The position numbers were made by a program, and so were the translations under genes. 64,000 nt of DNA from assembly GCF_016863255.1 (NCBI RefSeq), contig NZ_BOON01000028.1:62001-126000 (forward strand), written 5' to 3'. This DNA is from Planosporangium mesophilum (GTDB lineage: Bacteria > Actinomycetota > Actinomycetes > Mycobacteriales > Micromonosporaceae). Positions 26,001-34,666 of the stretch are shown here, in pieces; within the stretch, counting starts at the first letter, position 1, and the number at the start of each line of letters is the position of its first letter. The notes under the pieces are model-generated. The model was not told where the DNA came from and made no database searches. It was given only the letters and a program-made list of their open reading frames with translations.

Positions 26001-26824
26001 ACCCGCAGGTGTGGCTCGCAGCCCTGGCCGGTGAGCTGAGCCGGCACGGGATCGGCCCGGATCTCGCCGGGCACGTGGTCGCCGAGGCGGCCGCCCATCT
26101 GCGCGACAGTGGCGAGGCGCCACTGTCGGCCTTCGGTCCGCCTGCGGCCTACGCGGCCGCGGTCGCGGACAGTGTCGGCGGACCGGATCTGAGGCCGCCC
26201 CGGCGAGTACCCGGAGCCGTTCGCCTCAACGTGCGAGGGGTGACCAAGCGGTACCGGCGCCGGCCGGTCCTCACCGGCGTGGATCTGACGGTACGGGCCG
26301 GAGAGATCGCCGCCGTGGTGGGCGCCAACGGGTGCGGCAAGAGCACGTTCCTGCGCATCTGCGCCGGGCTGGCCAGTCCCGACCGCGGGAAGGTCTACGT
26401 CAACGGAACAGTCGGCTACTGCCCCCAGGACAGCGGTACCTGCGGATTCCTCACCCCCGAGGAGCACTTCGTCCTGATCGGCGCGGGCCGCGGGATGCCC
26501 CGGACGGCGGCCCTACGAACCGGTCGCGCGAACGCCGCCGCCCTGGACTGGTCTCCCGTCAGCGCAACCCAGGCCCGGCACCTGTCCGGCGGTACCCGCC
26601 AGAAGCTGAACCTGATCATGGCTCGGATGGGCGAGCCCGACGTGCTGCTGCTCGACGAGCCGTACCAGGGCTTCGACCGGGGCACCTACCTCGACTTCTG
26701 GCACGAGGTATGGCGCTGGCGCGACGCCGGCAAGGCGATCGTCGTCGTCACCCATCTGCTCAACCAACTCGACCGGGTCGACATCGTCCTCGACCTGACC
26801 TCGACCAAGGAGCGGGTGGCATGA
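25997..26824 (+). CDS. ABC transporter ATPase with N-terminal HAAS-like domain
   Basis: This is a 275-residue protein. Residues 1-65 form a helical domain (ELSRHGIGPDLAGHVVAEAA, FGPPAAYAAAVA) like the HAAS/DUF1700 domain that normally accompanies PadR regulators as a separate protein. Residues 75-275 are an ABC ATPase with Walker A GANGCGKST, signature LSGGT and Walker B VLLLDEP, plus the switch His in VVVTHLL. It is translationally coupled to padR upstream and to the permease downstream (ATGA). It probably powers an exporter of a lipid, peptide or drug. Confidence 0.88.
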   Translation: MNPQVWLAALAGELSRHGIGPDLAGHVVAEAAAHLRDSGEAPLSAFGPPAAYAAAVADSVGGPDLRPPRRVPGAVRLNVRGVTKRYRRRPVLTGVDLTVRAGEIAAVVGANGCGKSTFLRICAGLASPDRGKVYVNGTVGYCPQDSGTCGFLTPEEHFVLIGAGRGMPRTAALRTGRANAAALDWSPVSATQARHLSGGTRQKLNLIMARMGEPDVLLLDEPYQGFDRGTYLDFWHEVWRWRDAGKAIVVVTHLLNQLDRVDIVLDLTSTKERVA

Positions 26825-27513
26825 CCAAGACGTGCACGGTAGCCGAGATGGCGCTGCGGGAGATAGCGCGCCGCCGTTCCGTCCTGGTGATGCTGTTGCT
26901 GCTGCCGTTGACCTTCTACCTCAGCCGGCGCGGCGACCACCTGGGCCAGTCGATCCGGTTCCTATGCCTCGGGCTGGGGTGGGCGCTGAGTACCGCGGCC
27001 CTGTTCGCCGGCAGCGCCGCCCGCGCCATCGAGCCCCGGCTGCGGCTGTGCGGATACCGCGGCCACCACCTCGTCCTCGGACGGCTCGCCGCACTGTGGA
27101 CGGTCGGAGCGACGTTGTCGCTGCCGTACTTCCTGCTGATCCGGTTCGACCAGCACGACGTCCGGTACGGCGCGGTCGCCCTGATCATGGCCATCACGGT
27201 GGTCGTCGCCGCGCCGTTCGGGCTGGCCCTCAGCGCGGCGCTGCCCCGCGAACTCGAAGGAACCCTGGTACTTCTCACGGTGATCGGCCTGCAGATGATG
27301 ATGGACCCGGCCGGCACGTCCTCCCGCATCCTGCCGTTCTGGTTCAGCCGCGAGATCGGTACCTACGCGGTCGACCACACCGACAGCGGGTACCTGGAGC
27401 GCGGCCTGATCCACGGGGCGACCTTCGCCGTCGTCCTCACCGCGCTGGTGGTGGCGAACTCCAGCATTCGACTGCGGCAGCGCTCCCACCTGCAGTTCAG
27501 TTCACCCCGCTAG
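26821..27513 (+). CDS. ABC transporter permease
   Basis: This 230-residue integral membrane protein has about six hydrophobic segments, at roughly 20-32, 45-65, 85-105, 118-140, 145-160 and 200-215. It has no recognisable ABC-2 motif beyond general character. It is coupled by ATGA to the HAAS-ATPase gene and is presumably its membrane partner. The 3' end overlaps the convergent YciI gene by 4 bp. Confidence 0.75.
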   Translation: MTKTCTVAEMALREIARRRSVLVMLLLLPLTFYLSRRGDHLGQSIRFLCLGLGWALSTAALFAGSAARAIEPRLRLCGYRGHHLVLGRLAALWTVGATLSLPYFLLIRFDQHDVRYGAVALIMAITVVVAAPFGLALSAALPRELEGTLVLLTVIGLQMMMDPAGTSSRILPFWFSREIGTYAVDHTDSGYLERGLIHGATFAVVLTALVVANSSIRLRQRSHLQFSSPR

Positions 27514-27800
27514 CCGCCCACCACGAGCCCGAACGGCCGCACGACGACCCCGGTGATGAGATTGGCTAGGGCGTACGGGTCGTCGAGCAGCAACCGGCGC
27601 ACCTCGTGGGCGTCGGCGGCGCGCACCACCAGCACACCGGTGTCCACCGGTTCCTGCGCCGCCCCGGCCACGAGCAACGTGCCCTTGTCAGCCAGGTCGC
27701 GAATCCATGCGAGGTGGTCCTGCCGGTGTGGCGCACGCCGCTGCTCCATGTCCGGAACGTACGTGTAGAGCACCAGGAAGGTCGGCGAGTTCGCGGTCAC
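27510..27800 (-). CDS. YciI family protein
   Basis: This 96-residue ferredoxin-like-fold protein contains VLYTYVPDMEQRRAPHRQDH, in which the conserved His of the YciI family follows the first strand, and an LLDDPYALANLITGVVVRPF C-terminus. The family binds small molecules, and some members are dehalogenase- or muconolactone isomerase-like; no function can be assigned here. The GTG start at 27800 was chosen because the upstream extension is Arg-rich and not YciI-like. Confidence 0.8.
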   Translation of the reverse strand: MTANSPTFLVLYTYVPDMEQRRAPHRQDHLAWIRDLADKGTLLVAGAAQEPVDTGVLVVRAADAHEVRRLLLDDPYALANLITGVVVRPFGLVVGG

Positions 27801-27862
27801 AGGATCATCCTGCCGTATCCGTCTGGTGTGCCGCACGCGACCAGCGGCACGAAAGTACGCGA

Positions 27863-28330
27863 TCAGTAGTGGGCCAGGATCTGCGTGACCGGGTGGCCGA
27901 GAAGGGCGGCCACGTCGGCGAGCTCCTGGGCGTCGAGTTCGTACTTCGCGCGAGTCGGGTTCATGGCGCTCACCTCGAATCGAGCGAAGCCGACCGGCCA
28001 GTCGTAGCGGAGGGTATCCAGCGAGACCACCGCGCCGCAGCACGGTGCCCTGGCGTCTAGGTTGTCGAAGCTCTCGCCGCTCTCCTCGATCAGGTCGTAG
28101 AACCACTCCAGATCGATGTCACCCTCGCATCTGGAGCACGTGATCCGGGTGGTGTTCTCACCTGCGTCGATCAGGGTAACCCGGTCGTAGAATTCGTGGT
28201 CGACATGCTCGACGTCGTCGGTGGGCCCGGAGAAGAGCCGCGCGACGTAGGCCACGGCCGCAGCGGCGGCCTCGGGGGTCGGCTGCCAGGTCGGGTCGGC
28301 CGGGATCAGACGGATGTACCCATCGCTCAC
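27863..28330 (-). CDS. Hypothetical protein with two CxxC-type pairs
   Basis: This 155-residue soluble acidic protein is not recognised by name. It contains ITCSRCEGDIDLEWFYDLIE and ARAPCCGAVVSLDTLRYDWP, a pair of cysteine doublets that could bind zinc. The pattern resembles uncharacterised actinobacterial proteins with a rubredoxin-like knuckle. The GTG at 28330 was chosen because the upstream frame is Ala/Arg-rich. It stands alone, 101 bp from the end of the hydroxypyridine operon. Confidence 0.65.
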   Translation of the reverse strand: MSDGYIRLIPADPTWQPTPEAAAAAVAYVARLFSGPTDDVEHVDHEFYDRVTLIDAGENTTRITCSRCEGDIDLEWFYDLIEESGESFDNLDARAPCCGAVVSLDTLRYDWPVGFARFEVSAMNPTRAKYELDAQELADVAALLGHPVTQILAHY

Positions 28331-28431
28331 GGTGCTCAGGATGCCTGATCCGGCGGCCCGCCTCGCCGAGGCCCTTCGCGCCGCCGCCGTCGAGACCGAC
28401 GGTGCGTGAGCGGAACCGGTGCCGTACGTCG

Positions 28432-30810
28432 TCAGCCGGTCGACCCCCGCAGCGCACGCCATACGGATTCCGGGGTCAGCGGCAGGCTGTCCAGTTCGAC
28501 GCCGAAGTCGGCGAGCGCGTCGCAGAGGCCGTTGGCGATGGCGGCCGCCGGCGGGATGGTGCCGACCTCGCCGACCCCGCGTACCCCGAAGGGCGTCACC
28601 GGTGACGGCACCTCGGTGTGCAGTAGTTCGATCGGCGGGATGTCCGGGGCGGCCGGGGCGAAGTAGTCCATCATCGTGCCGTTGACGAGCTGGCCGGTTT
28701 CGGCGTCGTAGCGCAGCTCCTCGCCGAGCGCGGCGCCGAGCCCCTGCACCAGCGCGCCGCGGACCTGGCCCTCGACGATCTTCGGATTCACCGCCACGCC
28801 GCAGTCGTGCACCATGACGAAGCGGTCGACGTCGAAGTCGCCGGTCTCCGGGTCGACCGAGACCACTGCCGCTGCGGTACCGAAGGAGTAGGCCGCGTCG
28901 GTGGGCTCGTAGTGCGCCGTGGACTCAAGGCCCGGATCCTCGTCCGGGGGGATGCCCTGACCGGTGAGTGCCCGGGTGAAGACGTCGGCGAGGGTCACGG
29001 TGGCGCCGGTGTCGCGGCGGCGCGCCACGGCCCCGTTCACCTCAAGCTCCTCTACAGGAGCCTCCAGGCACCAGGCCGCCAGCCGCAGCGTCTTGTCCCG
29101 CAGCTTCTCGGCCGCCGCCTTGAGTGCGCCGGACGCCGCGATGAGCGTACGGGAAGCAAACGCGCCGGTGTTGAGCGGCGAGGAGGCGGTGTCACCCCCG
29201 TGCACCCGCACCGCGTCGTAGCCGCAGCCGAAGACCTCCGCGACGATCTGGGCGAACGCCGTCTCGCTGCTCTGTCCCATGTGCGAGACCCCGGTGTACA
29301 GGTCGATGCCGCCGGACCGGTTGACGCGCAGGGTGACGCTCTCGTGCGCGCCGTACTGCGAGCCGCGCTTGGCCAGGAAGCGGGCGCTGGCGTACCCGGT
29401 GCGCTCGACGAACGACGACAGGCCGATGCCGACGTAGCGGCCGTCGGCGCGCGGCCCCCGTCCGGCGGCCCGGTGCGCGTCGTACCCGACGGCCTCCGCC
29501 GCCATCCGCAGGCAGCGCTCGTAGTCGCCGCTGTCGTAGACCGCACCGGCCGGGTTGCGCCACGGCAGGTCCTCCGGCCTGAGCATGTTGCGCGCCCGCA
29601 GTTCGAGCGGGTCGATGCCGAGCTTGCGGGCCAGCTGGTCCATCAGCCGTTCCTGCGCGAAGTTGACCTCGGGCTGGCCGTAGCCCCGGTAGGCCCCGAT
29701 CGGCGTCTTGTTGGTGAGCACGACCCGGCGCTCGACGAAGCCGTCCTCCACCCGGTACGGGCCGGTGAAGACGACGCTGGACAGCTGGGCGGAGCCGAAG
29801 CCGGAGTTCCAGCCGCCCATGTCGGTGGCGTACCGGTTGGTGATCGCGACGATCCGCCCGTCGGAGCGGGCGGCGATCCGGTAGTCGTGGGTGGCTTCGC
29901 GGGCGTGCGTGGTGGCCCGGAAGAACTCCATCCGGTCCTCGACCCACTTCACCGGCCGCCGCAGCGCCATCGCGTGCAGGCAGGCGAGGACGTCCTCGGG
30001 GTAGATGCCGAGCTTGAGACCGTACGCGCCGCCGACGTCGGAAGCGGTGACGCGGATGTCGCTCTCGGTCAGGCTCAGCACCTCGGCGAGCTGTTTGCGG
30101 ACCAGGTGCGGCACCTGGGTCGAGCTGTGCACTGTCAGCTCACGCGCCCCCGGCCGCCACTCGGCGACGACGGCGCGGGTCTCCATCGGCAGGCCGGTGA
30201 CCCGGTTGATGCGGAAGCGCCCCTCGACCACCACGTCGGCGGAGCGGATGTGGGCCTCGGGATCGCCCGTACCCTCCGGGTTGGTCACCATGAGGTTGCC
30301 CTCGACCAGGCCTGGGTGGATCTGCGGGGCGTCCGGGTCGAGCGCGTCGAGGACGTCGGAGACGTGCGGGATCGGCTCGTACTCGATGTCGATGAGTTCG
30401 AGCGCGTCCTCGGCGATGGCCCGGCTCGTCGCGACGACGCTGACGACCGGCTCGCCCTCGTAGCGGACCACGTCGTCGGCGAGCGCGTAGTACGGCAGTT
30501 TGGGCGCGCCGGGTACCGGCCGGAGCACGGTCAGCGGCTGGGACATCTTGCGGACGTCCGCGCCGACCAGGATCTGGCGCACGCCTTCGAACTCCAGCGC
30601 CGCGCTGATGTCGATGCCGAGGATCCGGGCGTGCGGGTACGGCGACCGCGCGACCGCCATCTCCAGGACGTGTACGGGCTCGATGTCGTCGGTGAACCGG
30701 CCGTCGCCGCGCAGCAGCCGGTCATCCTCCTTGCGCGCGGTACTCGTCCCGATCAGCGAGGCGCTGGGCACCTCGACCGAGTGGGGCCTGCGTTCCAGTG
30801 TCTCCGTCAC
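28432..30810 (-). CDS. Molybdenum hydroxylase large subunit (3-hydroxypyridine dehydrogenase type)
   Basis: This 792-residue protein of the xanthine dehydrogenase/CoxL family has an N-terminal a/b-hammerhead domain (about 20-130) and molybdopterin-binding domains. The catalytic Glu lies in GVGEVGTIPP near the C-terminus, and GAYRGYGQPE is the usual cofactor loop. It hydroxylates an N-heteroaromatic ring next to nitrogen using water. In this operon the expected reaction is 3-hydroxypyridine to 2,5-dihydroxypyridine, as in the four-component HpdA enzyme of Ensifer. It is the last gene of an 11-gene unit, with a 74-bp gap before it. The substrate is inferred from context. Confidence 0.88.
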   Translation of the reverse strand: MTETLERRPHSVEVPSASLIGTSTARKEDDRLLRGDGRFTDDIEPVHVLEMAVARSPYPHARILGIDISAALEFEGVRQILVGADVRKMSQPLTVLRPVPGAPKLPYYALADDVVRYEGEPVVSVVATSRAIAEDALELIDIEYEPIPHVSDVLDALDPDAPQIHPGLVEGNLMVTNPEGTGDPEAHIRSADVVVEGRFRINRVTGLPMETRAVVAEWRPGARELTVHSSTQVPHLVRKQLAEVLSLTESDIRVTASDVGGAYGLKLGIYPEDVLACLHAMALRRPVKWVEDRMEFFRATTHAREATHDYRIAARSDGRIVAITNRYATDMGGWNSGFGSAQLSSVVFTGPYRVEDGFVERRVVLTNKTPIGAYRGYGQPEVNFAQERLMDQLARKLGIDPLELRARNMLRPEDLPWRNPAGAVYDSGDYERCLRMAAEAVGYDAHRAAGRGPRADGRYVGIGLSSFVERTGYASARFLAKRGSQYGAHESVTLRVNRSGGIDLYTGVSHMGQSSETAFAQIVAEVFGCGYDAVRVHGGDTASSPLNTGAFASRTLIAASGALKAAAEKLRDKTLRLAAWCLEAPVEELEVNGAVARRRDTGATVTLADVFTRALTGQGIPPDEDPGLESTAHYEPTDAAYSFGTAAAVVSVDPETGDFDVDRFVMVHDCGVAVNPKIVEGQVRGALVQGLGAALGEELRYDAETGQLVNGTMMDYFAPAAPDIPPIELLHTEVPSPVTPFGVRGVGEVGTIPPAAAIANGLCDALADFGVELDSLPLTPESVWRALRGSTG

Positions 30811-30884
30811 CGTTCCTCATCTCACACGTGCGTACGACCGGCGTCTGGCGTGTGCGGGGGCGGTGCCGTAGCACCGCCCCCGCG

Positions 30885-31394
30885 TCACCGGCTGGTGCCG
30901 CCCGCTGGGACAGCACCGGCGGCAGCGGCCTCGTCGAGGTGGCGGGCGATAGCCTTGACGATGCCGTCGTAGCCGGTGCAGCGGCACAGCACGCCGGCGA
31001 TCTCCTCCCGGATCTCCCCTTCGGACAGCCGCCGCCCGCACCGGGCCAGCGCGGTGGCGGTCATCAGGAACCCGGGCGTACAGAAGCCGCACTGCAGCCC
31101 GTGTTCGTCCTTGAACGCCTGCTGCAGCGGGTTGAGCCGGTCATTGGTCGCAAGGGACTCGACGGTCTCCACCTGGCAACCGTCCAGCTGCGCGGCGAAC
31201 ATCAGGCACGCCTTCACCGCTTCCCCGTTGACGAGCACGGTGCACATGCCGCACACGCCCTGCTCACAGCCGATGTGGGTACCGGTGAAGCCGAGCCGGT
31301 GCCGCAGGAAGTCCGCGGCGTGCATCCGGGCCGGTACCTGCTCGGTGACGGTCTCACCGTTGACGGTGACGGTGACGACGACCTGGTCCGTCAT
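30885..31394 (-). CDS. 2Fe-2S subunit of molybdenum hydroxylase
   Basis: This 169-residue CoxS-type protein has the plant ferredoxin-like cluster ligands Cys43, Cys48, Cys51 and Cys63, and the second cluster ligands Cys102, Cys105, Cys137 and Cys139 in a four-helix domain. It carries electrons from the Mo centre to the FAD subunit encoded at 35355-36245. It sits next to the large subunit gene but is separated from the FAD and SRPBCC genes by four pathway genes, an unusual order for this enzyme class. Confidence 0.92.
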   Translation of the reverse strand: MTDQVVVTVTVNGETVTEQVPARMHAADFLRHRLGFTGTHIGCEQGVCGMCTVLVNGEAVKACLMFAAQLDGCQVETVESLATNDRLNPLQQAFKDEHGLQCGFCTPGFLMTATALARCGRRLSEGEIREEIAGVLCRCTGYDGIVKAIARHLDEAAAAGAVPAGGTSR

Positions 31395-31419
31395 CGCATT
31401 CCCTCCACTTCCGGAAAGC

Positions 31420-32457
31420 TCAGCCCTTGCGGCGAGCGGTCGGCCACATGTCCTTGATGACGACGTCGCCGTCCACGACGACGGGCTCGTCGTCGAGGAA
31501 GAGGCTGCAGCCGCGCATCGGGATGTCGAAGTGGCACGGGGTGTCGTTGGGGCCGCCCAGCTCGTTGTTGGGGCCGATGGAGAACATGACGTTGCCGAAG
31601 AACGACCGCAGCTCCATACCCATGCCGCCGGGGAACTGGGTGAGGCCGTGCCACTGGGCGCGCTCGTCCAGGCCCCAGCCGACGTGCGACATGCCGTACC
31701 CGCGGGGGTCGGCGAACGACTCGATGTAGGACTTGAGCAGGTCGGCGTCGAGCTGGCCGCGGATGTCGGTGATGAAGCCCTTCTCGATGGTCAGCGTCAC
31801 CGGGGTCTGCACGTACGTGTTGAACGGCAGCAGCACGTCGCCGGGCGCGAGCACGATCTGGCCGTCCACGCCGTCGTCGGCGCCGCCGGTGAACACGAAC
31901 GCGGCCGGCCAGTGGTCCCAGCGGCCGGGCTGGTCGGTGTAGCCGTACTCGCTCATGGTCGGGTAGACGCCGAGGGAGTACGTGACGTCGGTGCCGTGCG
32001 GGCTGGTGATCCGCATCGACTGCGCCTTGCTGAGCAGCTCTGCTCCGAACTCGACCCGCTCGCGCAGCTCCTTGGTCGGGAACAGCTTGGCCAGCAGCGG
32101 CGCCGGCTCGACGGCGGTCAGGATGCGGGTGCCGGCGGCCTGGATCGCGAACTGCTCCTTGCTGAACAGCAGGAAGATGAGGTCGACGACCATGTCGGCC
32201 TTCTTGAGCGCCTCGACGGCCTCGTCGTTGCCGGCCAGCTCCGAGACGCCGACCGCCCAGGCGCCGGTCGTGGGGCGCGGCTCCTGCAGGCGCATGTGGT
32301 ACGTCTTGGCGCCCAGGCTGCGGGCGGCGAACAGGAACGCGTTCGCGTAGTCCATGCGCTCGTCGCCCTGGGACAGGACGACGACGGTCTCACCCTCGTG
32401 TACGCCGGACAGCTCGAGCTGCCGCCGGCACATGTCGTTGAGGATGCTCTGGTCCAC
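31420..32457 (-). CDS. 2,5-dihydroxypyridine 5,6-dioxygenase (NicX-like)
   Basis: This 345-residue protein of the M29-like fold is used by NicX ring-opening dioxygenases. The likely Fe(II) ligands are His258 or His270 in the SHVGWGLDERAQWHG segment, and His309 and Asp311 in CHFD. It would open 2,5-dihydroxypyridine to N-formylmaleamic acid with O2. The next two genes encode the following pathway steps. Peptidases of the M29 family share the fold, but the adjacent deformylase and isomerase favour the dioxygenase role. Confidence 0.88.
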   Translation of the reverse strand: MDQSILNDMCRRQLELSGVHEGETVVVLSQGDERMDYANAFLFAARSLGAKTYHMRLQEPRPTTGAWAVGVSELAGNDEAVEALKKADMVVDLIFLLFSKEQFAIQAAGTRILTAVEPAPLLAKLFPTKELRERVEFGAELLSKAQSMRITSPHGTDVTYSLGVYPTMSEYGYTDQPGRWDHWPAAFVFTGGADDGVDGQIVLAPGDVLLPFNTYVQTPVTLTIEKGFITDIRGQLDADLLKSYIESFADPRGYGMSHVGWGLDERAQWHGLTQFPGGMGMELRSFFGNVMFSIGPNNELGGPNDTPCHFDIPMRGCSLFLDDEPVVVDGDVVIKDMWPTARRKG

Positions 32458-32466
32458 GGTGACCTC

Positions 32467-33291
32467 CTAGTGGGTGACGGCTGATTGCAGGTAGGGACGG
32501 GCGGCGTCGAGGAAACCGGGCAGGTTGTCCCACGGCACCATGTGGCCGGCGTCGGGAACGGTGAGGATCTCGATCCGTGAGTTCGCAGCCCGCAGGTCGT
32601 CGGCGGACGCGGCGGGCACCACCGGGCTGTCACCGCCGCGGATGAGCACGGCCGGCTGGGTGACCTCGCGCCAGTACCCGAAGATGTCCTCGGACTCGAA
32701 GCCGGCGTGCGTCTCCAGGACCGCCGTCTCGTCGCAGGTGGCCAGCACCTCGGCGCGCAGTTGCAGCTCTCGCTGCGGCCACTTCGGGTAGAACCGGCGC
32801 ACCTCGTCGGCGGTGGTGCCGCGGTACGCCTCGTGGAGTTGCTCGAGGAAGGACTCACGGGTCGTCGGGTACGGGCCCCGGCCGGGGCCGCAGACCGGCG
32901 GGTCGACCAGGATCAGCAGGTTGTGGTCGGCACCCGCGTGCAGCACGGCGTACGCGATCGCGATCCGGGCGCCCATCGAGTGGCCCAGCACGACGGGCCG
33001 GTTCAGGCCGAGCGCGTCGACCAGACCGGCGACGTCGGCGGCGTAGTCGGTCAGCCGGTACTCCCCCGCCGGGGCGCGGTCGGTGCGGCCGCGGCCGCGG
33101 ATGTCCGGCACGTGCACCCGGAAGCCCAGCTCCGCGAGCTCGGTGGCGAGGAAGTCCGCGGTGGCCGCGGGGCTGGTGATGCCGGGCAGGATCAGCAGGT
33201 CCGGCTGGTGCTTCCCGCCGTACTGGAGGACGTGGTGGCGCAGTCCGTTGGCTTCGACCTCGACGCTGCGGCCGGCGAGCTCGACGGTCAC
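32467..33291 (-). CDS. N-formylmaleamate deformylase (NicD-like alpha/beta hydrolase)
   Basis: This 274-residue alpha/beta hydrolase has nucleophile Ser105 in LGHSMGAR, Asp221 in RGGDSPVV and His250 in DAGHMVPW. It would release formate from N-formylmaleamate, giving maleamate. The GTG start overlaps the stop of the isomerase gene by GTGA (33288-33291), and the dioxygenase gene follows 9 bp after its stop. The function is assigned from family likeness and from its place between NicX-like and NicE-like genes. Confidence 0.88.
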   Translation of the reverse strand: MTVELAGRSVEVEANGLRHHVLQYGGKHQPDLLILPGITSPAATADFLATELAELGFRVHVPDIRGRGRTDRAPAGEYRLTDYAADVAGLVDALGLNRPVVLGHSMGARIAIAYAVLHAGADHNLLILVDPPVCGPGRGPYPTTRESFLEQLHEAYRGTTADEVRRFYPKWPQRELQLRAEVLATCDETAVLETHAGFESEDIFGYWREVTQPAVLIRGGDSPVVPAASADDLRAANSRIEILTVPDAGHMVPWDNLPGFLDAARPYLQSAVTH

Positions 33292-34061
33292 GACGCCACC
33301 GCGGCGCTCGTCGACAGCGCGGCGCCCGCGTCGCGGACCACCGGTTCCAGCCCGAGCGCGAGCAGGATCTCGCGGGTGGTCGCGGTGGCGGCGGTGACGA
33401 CGGGCAGCCCGAGGGCGTCCTCGACCGCCTGCACCGCGGGCAGTGACGGCATCTGTACGCACGCCGACAGCACGACGCCGTCGACACCGCTGGTGTCGAG
33501 CCGCTTGACGTGCTCGGGCAGGTTCTGCGGGTCGAGGCGGCCGACCGCGCAGTTGTCGGCGACCGACAGGCTCACGCTGTCGGCGACGCTGACCCCACCG
33601 TCCTCGAGGTAGCCGACGACCAGTTCGGTCAGCGCCGGCATGTACGGCGCGACCACGGCGACCCGGCGCAGGCCGAGCGCGGTGAGGGTACGGACGAGCG
33701 CGCCGGCGCTGCTGGTCATCGTGGCCTTCGCCGACCGGCTGGCCGTCAGGACCGACTGGAGCCGCTCCTCGATCCCGACGTGCGCGCCGTTGCCCTGCGC
33801 CATCACGGCGACCAGGCAGGCGTACCCGACGACGTCGACCTCGGCGTCGCCCAGCTCGTCGGCGCACCGGTCGCTGTCGGCCACCATCTTCGCCAGCGAT
33901 TCGGCGTCGACGGTGTGCAGCCGTGCCCGGCTGCTGTGGAACGTGAAGGAGGTGCCGTACCGCTCGCCGTGGCGGCGCAGCAGCTCGGGGATCTCGGTCT
34001 CCATCGTCGTGTTGGAGCTGGGGACGATGAGCCCGACCCGGTACGGGGTGCCAGTAGTCAT
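33288..34061 (-). CDS. Maleate cis-trans isomerase (NicE-like)
   Basis: This 257-residue Asp/Glu racemase superfamily protein opens with VGLIVPSSNTTMETEIP. The two catalytic cysteines are Cys82 (VGYACLVA) and Cys201 (LSACVQMPS), as in maleate isomerases. It converts maleate to fumarate, the entry to central metabolism. The ATG at 34061 lies in an ATGA overlap with the HD-like gene; the longer frame upstream is a shadow of that gene. Confidence 0.92.
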   Translation of the reverse strand: MTTGTPYRVGLIVPSSNTTMETEIPELLRRHGERYGTSFTFHSSRARLHTVDAESLAKMVADSDRCADELGDAEVDVVGYACLVAVMAQGNGAHVGIEERLQSVLTASRSAKATMTSSAGALVRTLTALGLRRVAVVAPYMPALTELVVGYLEDGGVSVADSVSLSVADNCAVGRLDPQNLPEHVKRLDTSGVDGVVLSACVQMPSLPAVQAVEDALGLPVVTAATATTREILLALGLEPVVRDAGAALSTSAAVAS

Positions 34062-34666
34062 TTCGTTTCCTCGTCGATCTCGTCGAGCCCTTCCAGGGCA
34101 GCCTCCAGGAGCTCCGCGGCCGGCTTCATGGCGGCCGGGATCCGGATCCGGTCGGCCATGTAATGCAGCTTCTCGGCGCCCTTCGCCTTGCTGCACACGC
34201 CGGTGCGGACCCACGTCCGGGTCAGCTCGGCGAGCGTCTCAAGGAAGGACAGCGAGTCGCCGGCCTGTACCTCGTCCGCGCCGCGCAGGCCGCCGAGCTC
34301 GTGCAACGCGACCAGGCGGCGGACCTCGTACTCGTCGACGCCGGCGGCGGCGTCGCCCTGGCCGGCGAGCCACACCCCGACCGACTCGGCGGAGCGCAGC
34401 GAGTGGGCGAACAGGTAGTACGGGTCGTCCCAGGGTTGCGAGGCCATGTTCATCGCCGGGCTGCCGGGGAACATCCGCTCGATGTCGTGGACCATCGCCG
34501 CGAGCCGCATCTCCAGGCTCGCGTCCGGTGCGATGTGCACCAGCCAGTCCCGGGCCCGCATCAGGTGGCAGGCCTGGCTGTACGGGTGGATCCACTCGGC
34601 CGCGGCCCGCTCGAGGTCGGTGGCGAGCGCCACCTCCGGCGCGACCGGCAGCTCGACCCCGTTCAC
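34058..34666 (-). CDS. HD-domain-like protein of unknown role in the hydroxypyridine operon
   Basis: This 202-residue mostly helical soluble protein has an HD-type pattern: HPYSQACHLMRARDW, then AAMVHDIERMFPG (the HD doublet), FAHSLRSAESVG and LVALHELGG. These give the spaced His/Asp residues expected of a metal-dependent hydrolase. It overlaps both neighbours by four bases (GTGA and ATGA), so it is firmly part of the operon. No catabolic step is left without an enzyme, so it may process a phosphorylated intermediate or a cofactor (speculation). Confidence 0.75.
   Translation of the reverse strand: MNGVELPVAPEVALATDLERAAAEWIHPYSQACHLMRARDWLVHIAPDASLEMRLAAMVHDIERMFPGSPAMNMASQPWDDPYYLFAHSLRSAESVGVWLAGQGDAAAGVDEYEVRRLVALHELGGLRGADEVQAGDSLSFLETLAELTRTWVRTGVCSKAKGAEKLHYMADRIRIPAAMKPAAELLEAALEGLDEIDEETK

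Noticed and set aside
28807-30972. A 721-residue open frame antisense to the molybdenum hydroxylase large subunit
   Set aside because: Composition is Arg/Val/Gly/Asp-rich with no family pattern, and the opposite strand is an unmistakable CoxL-type protein. Such shadows are expected at this GC content.
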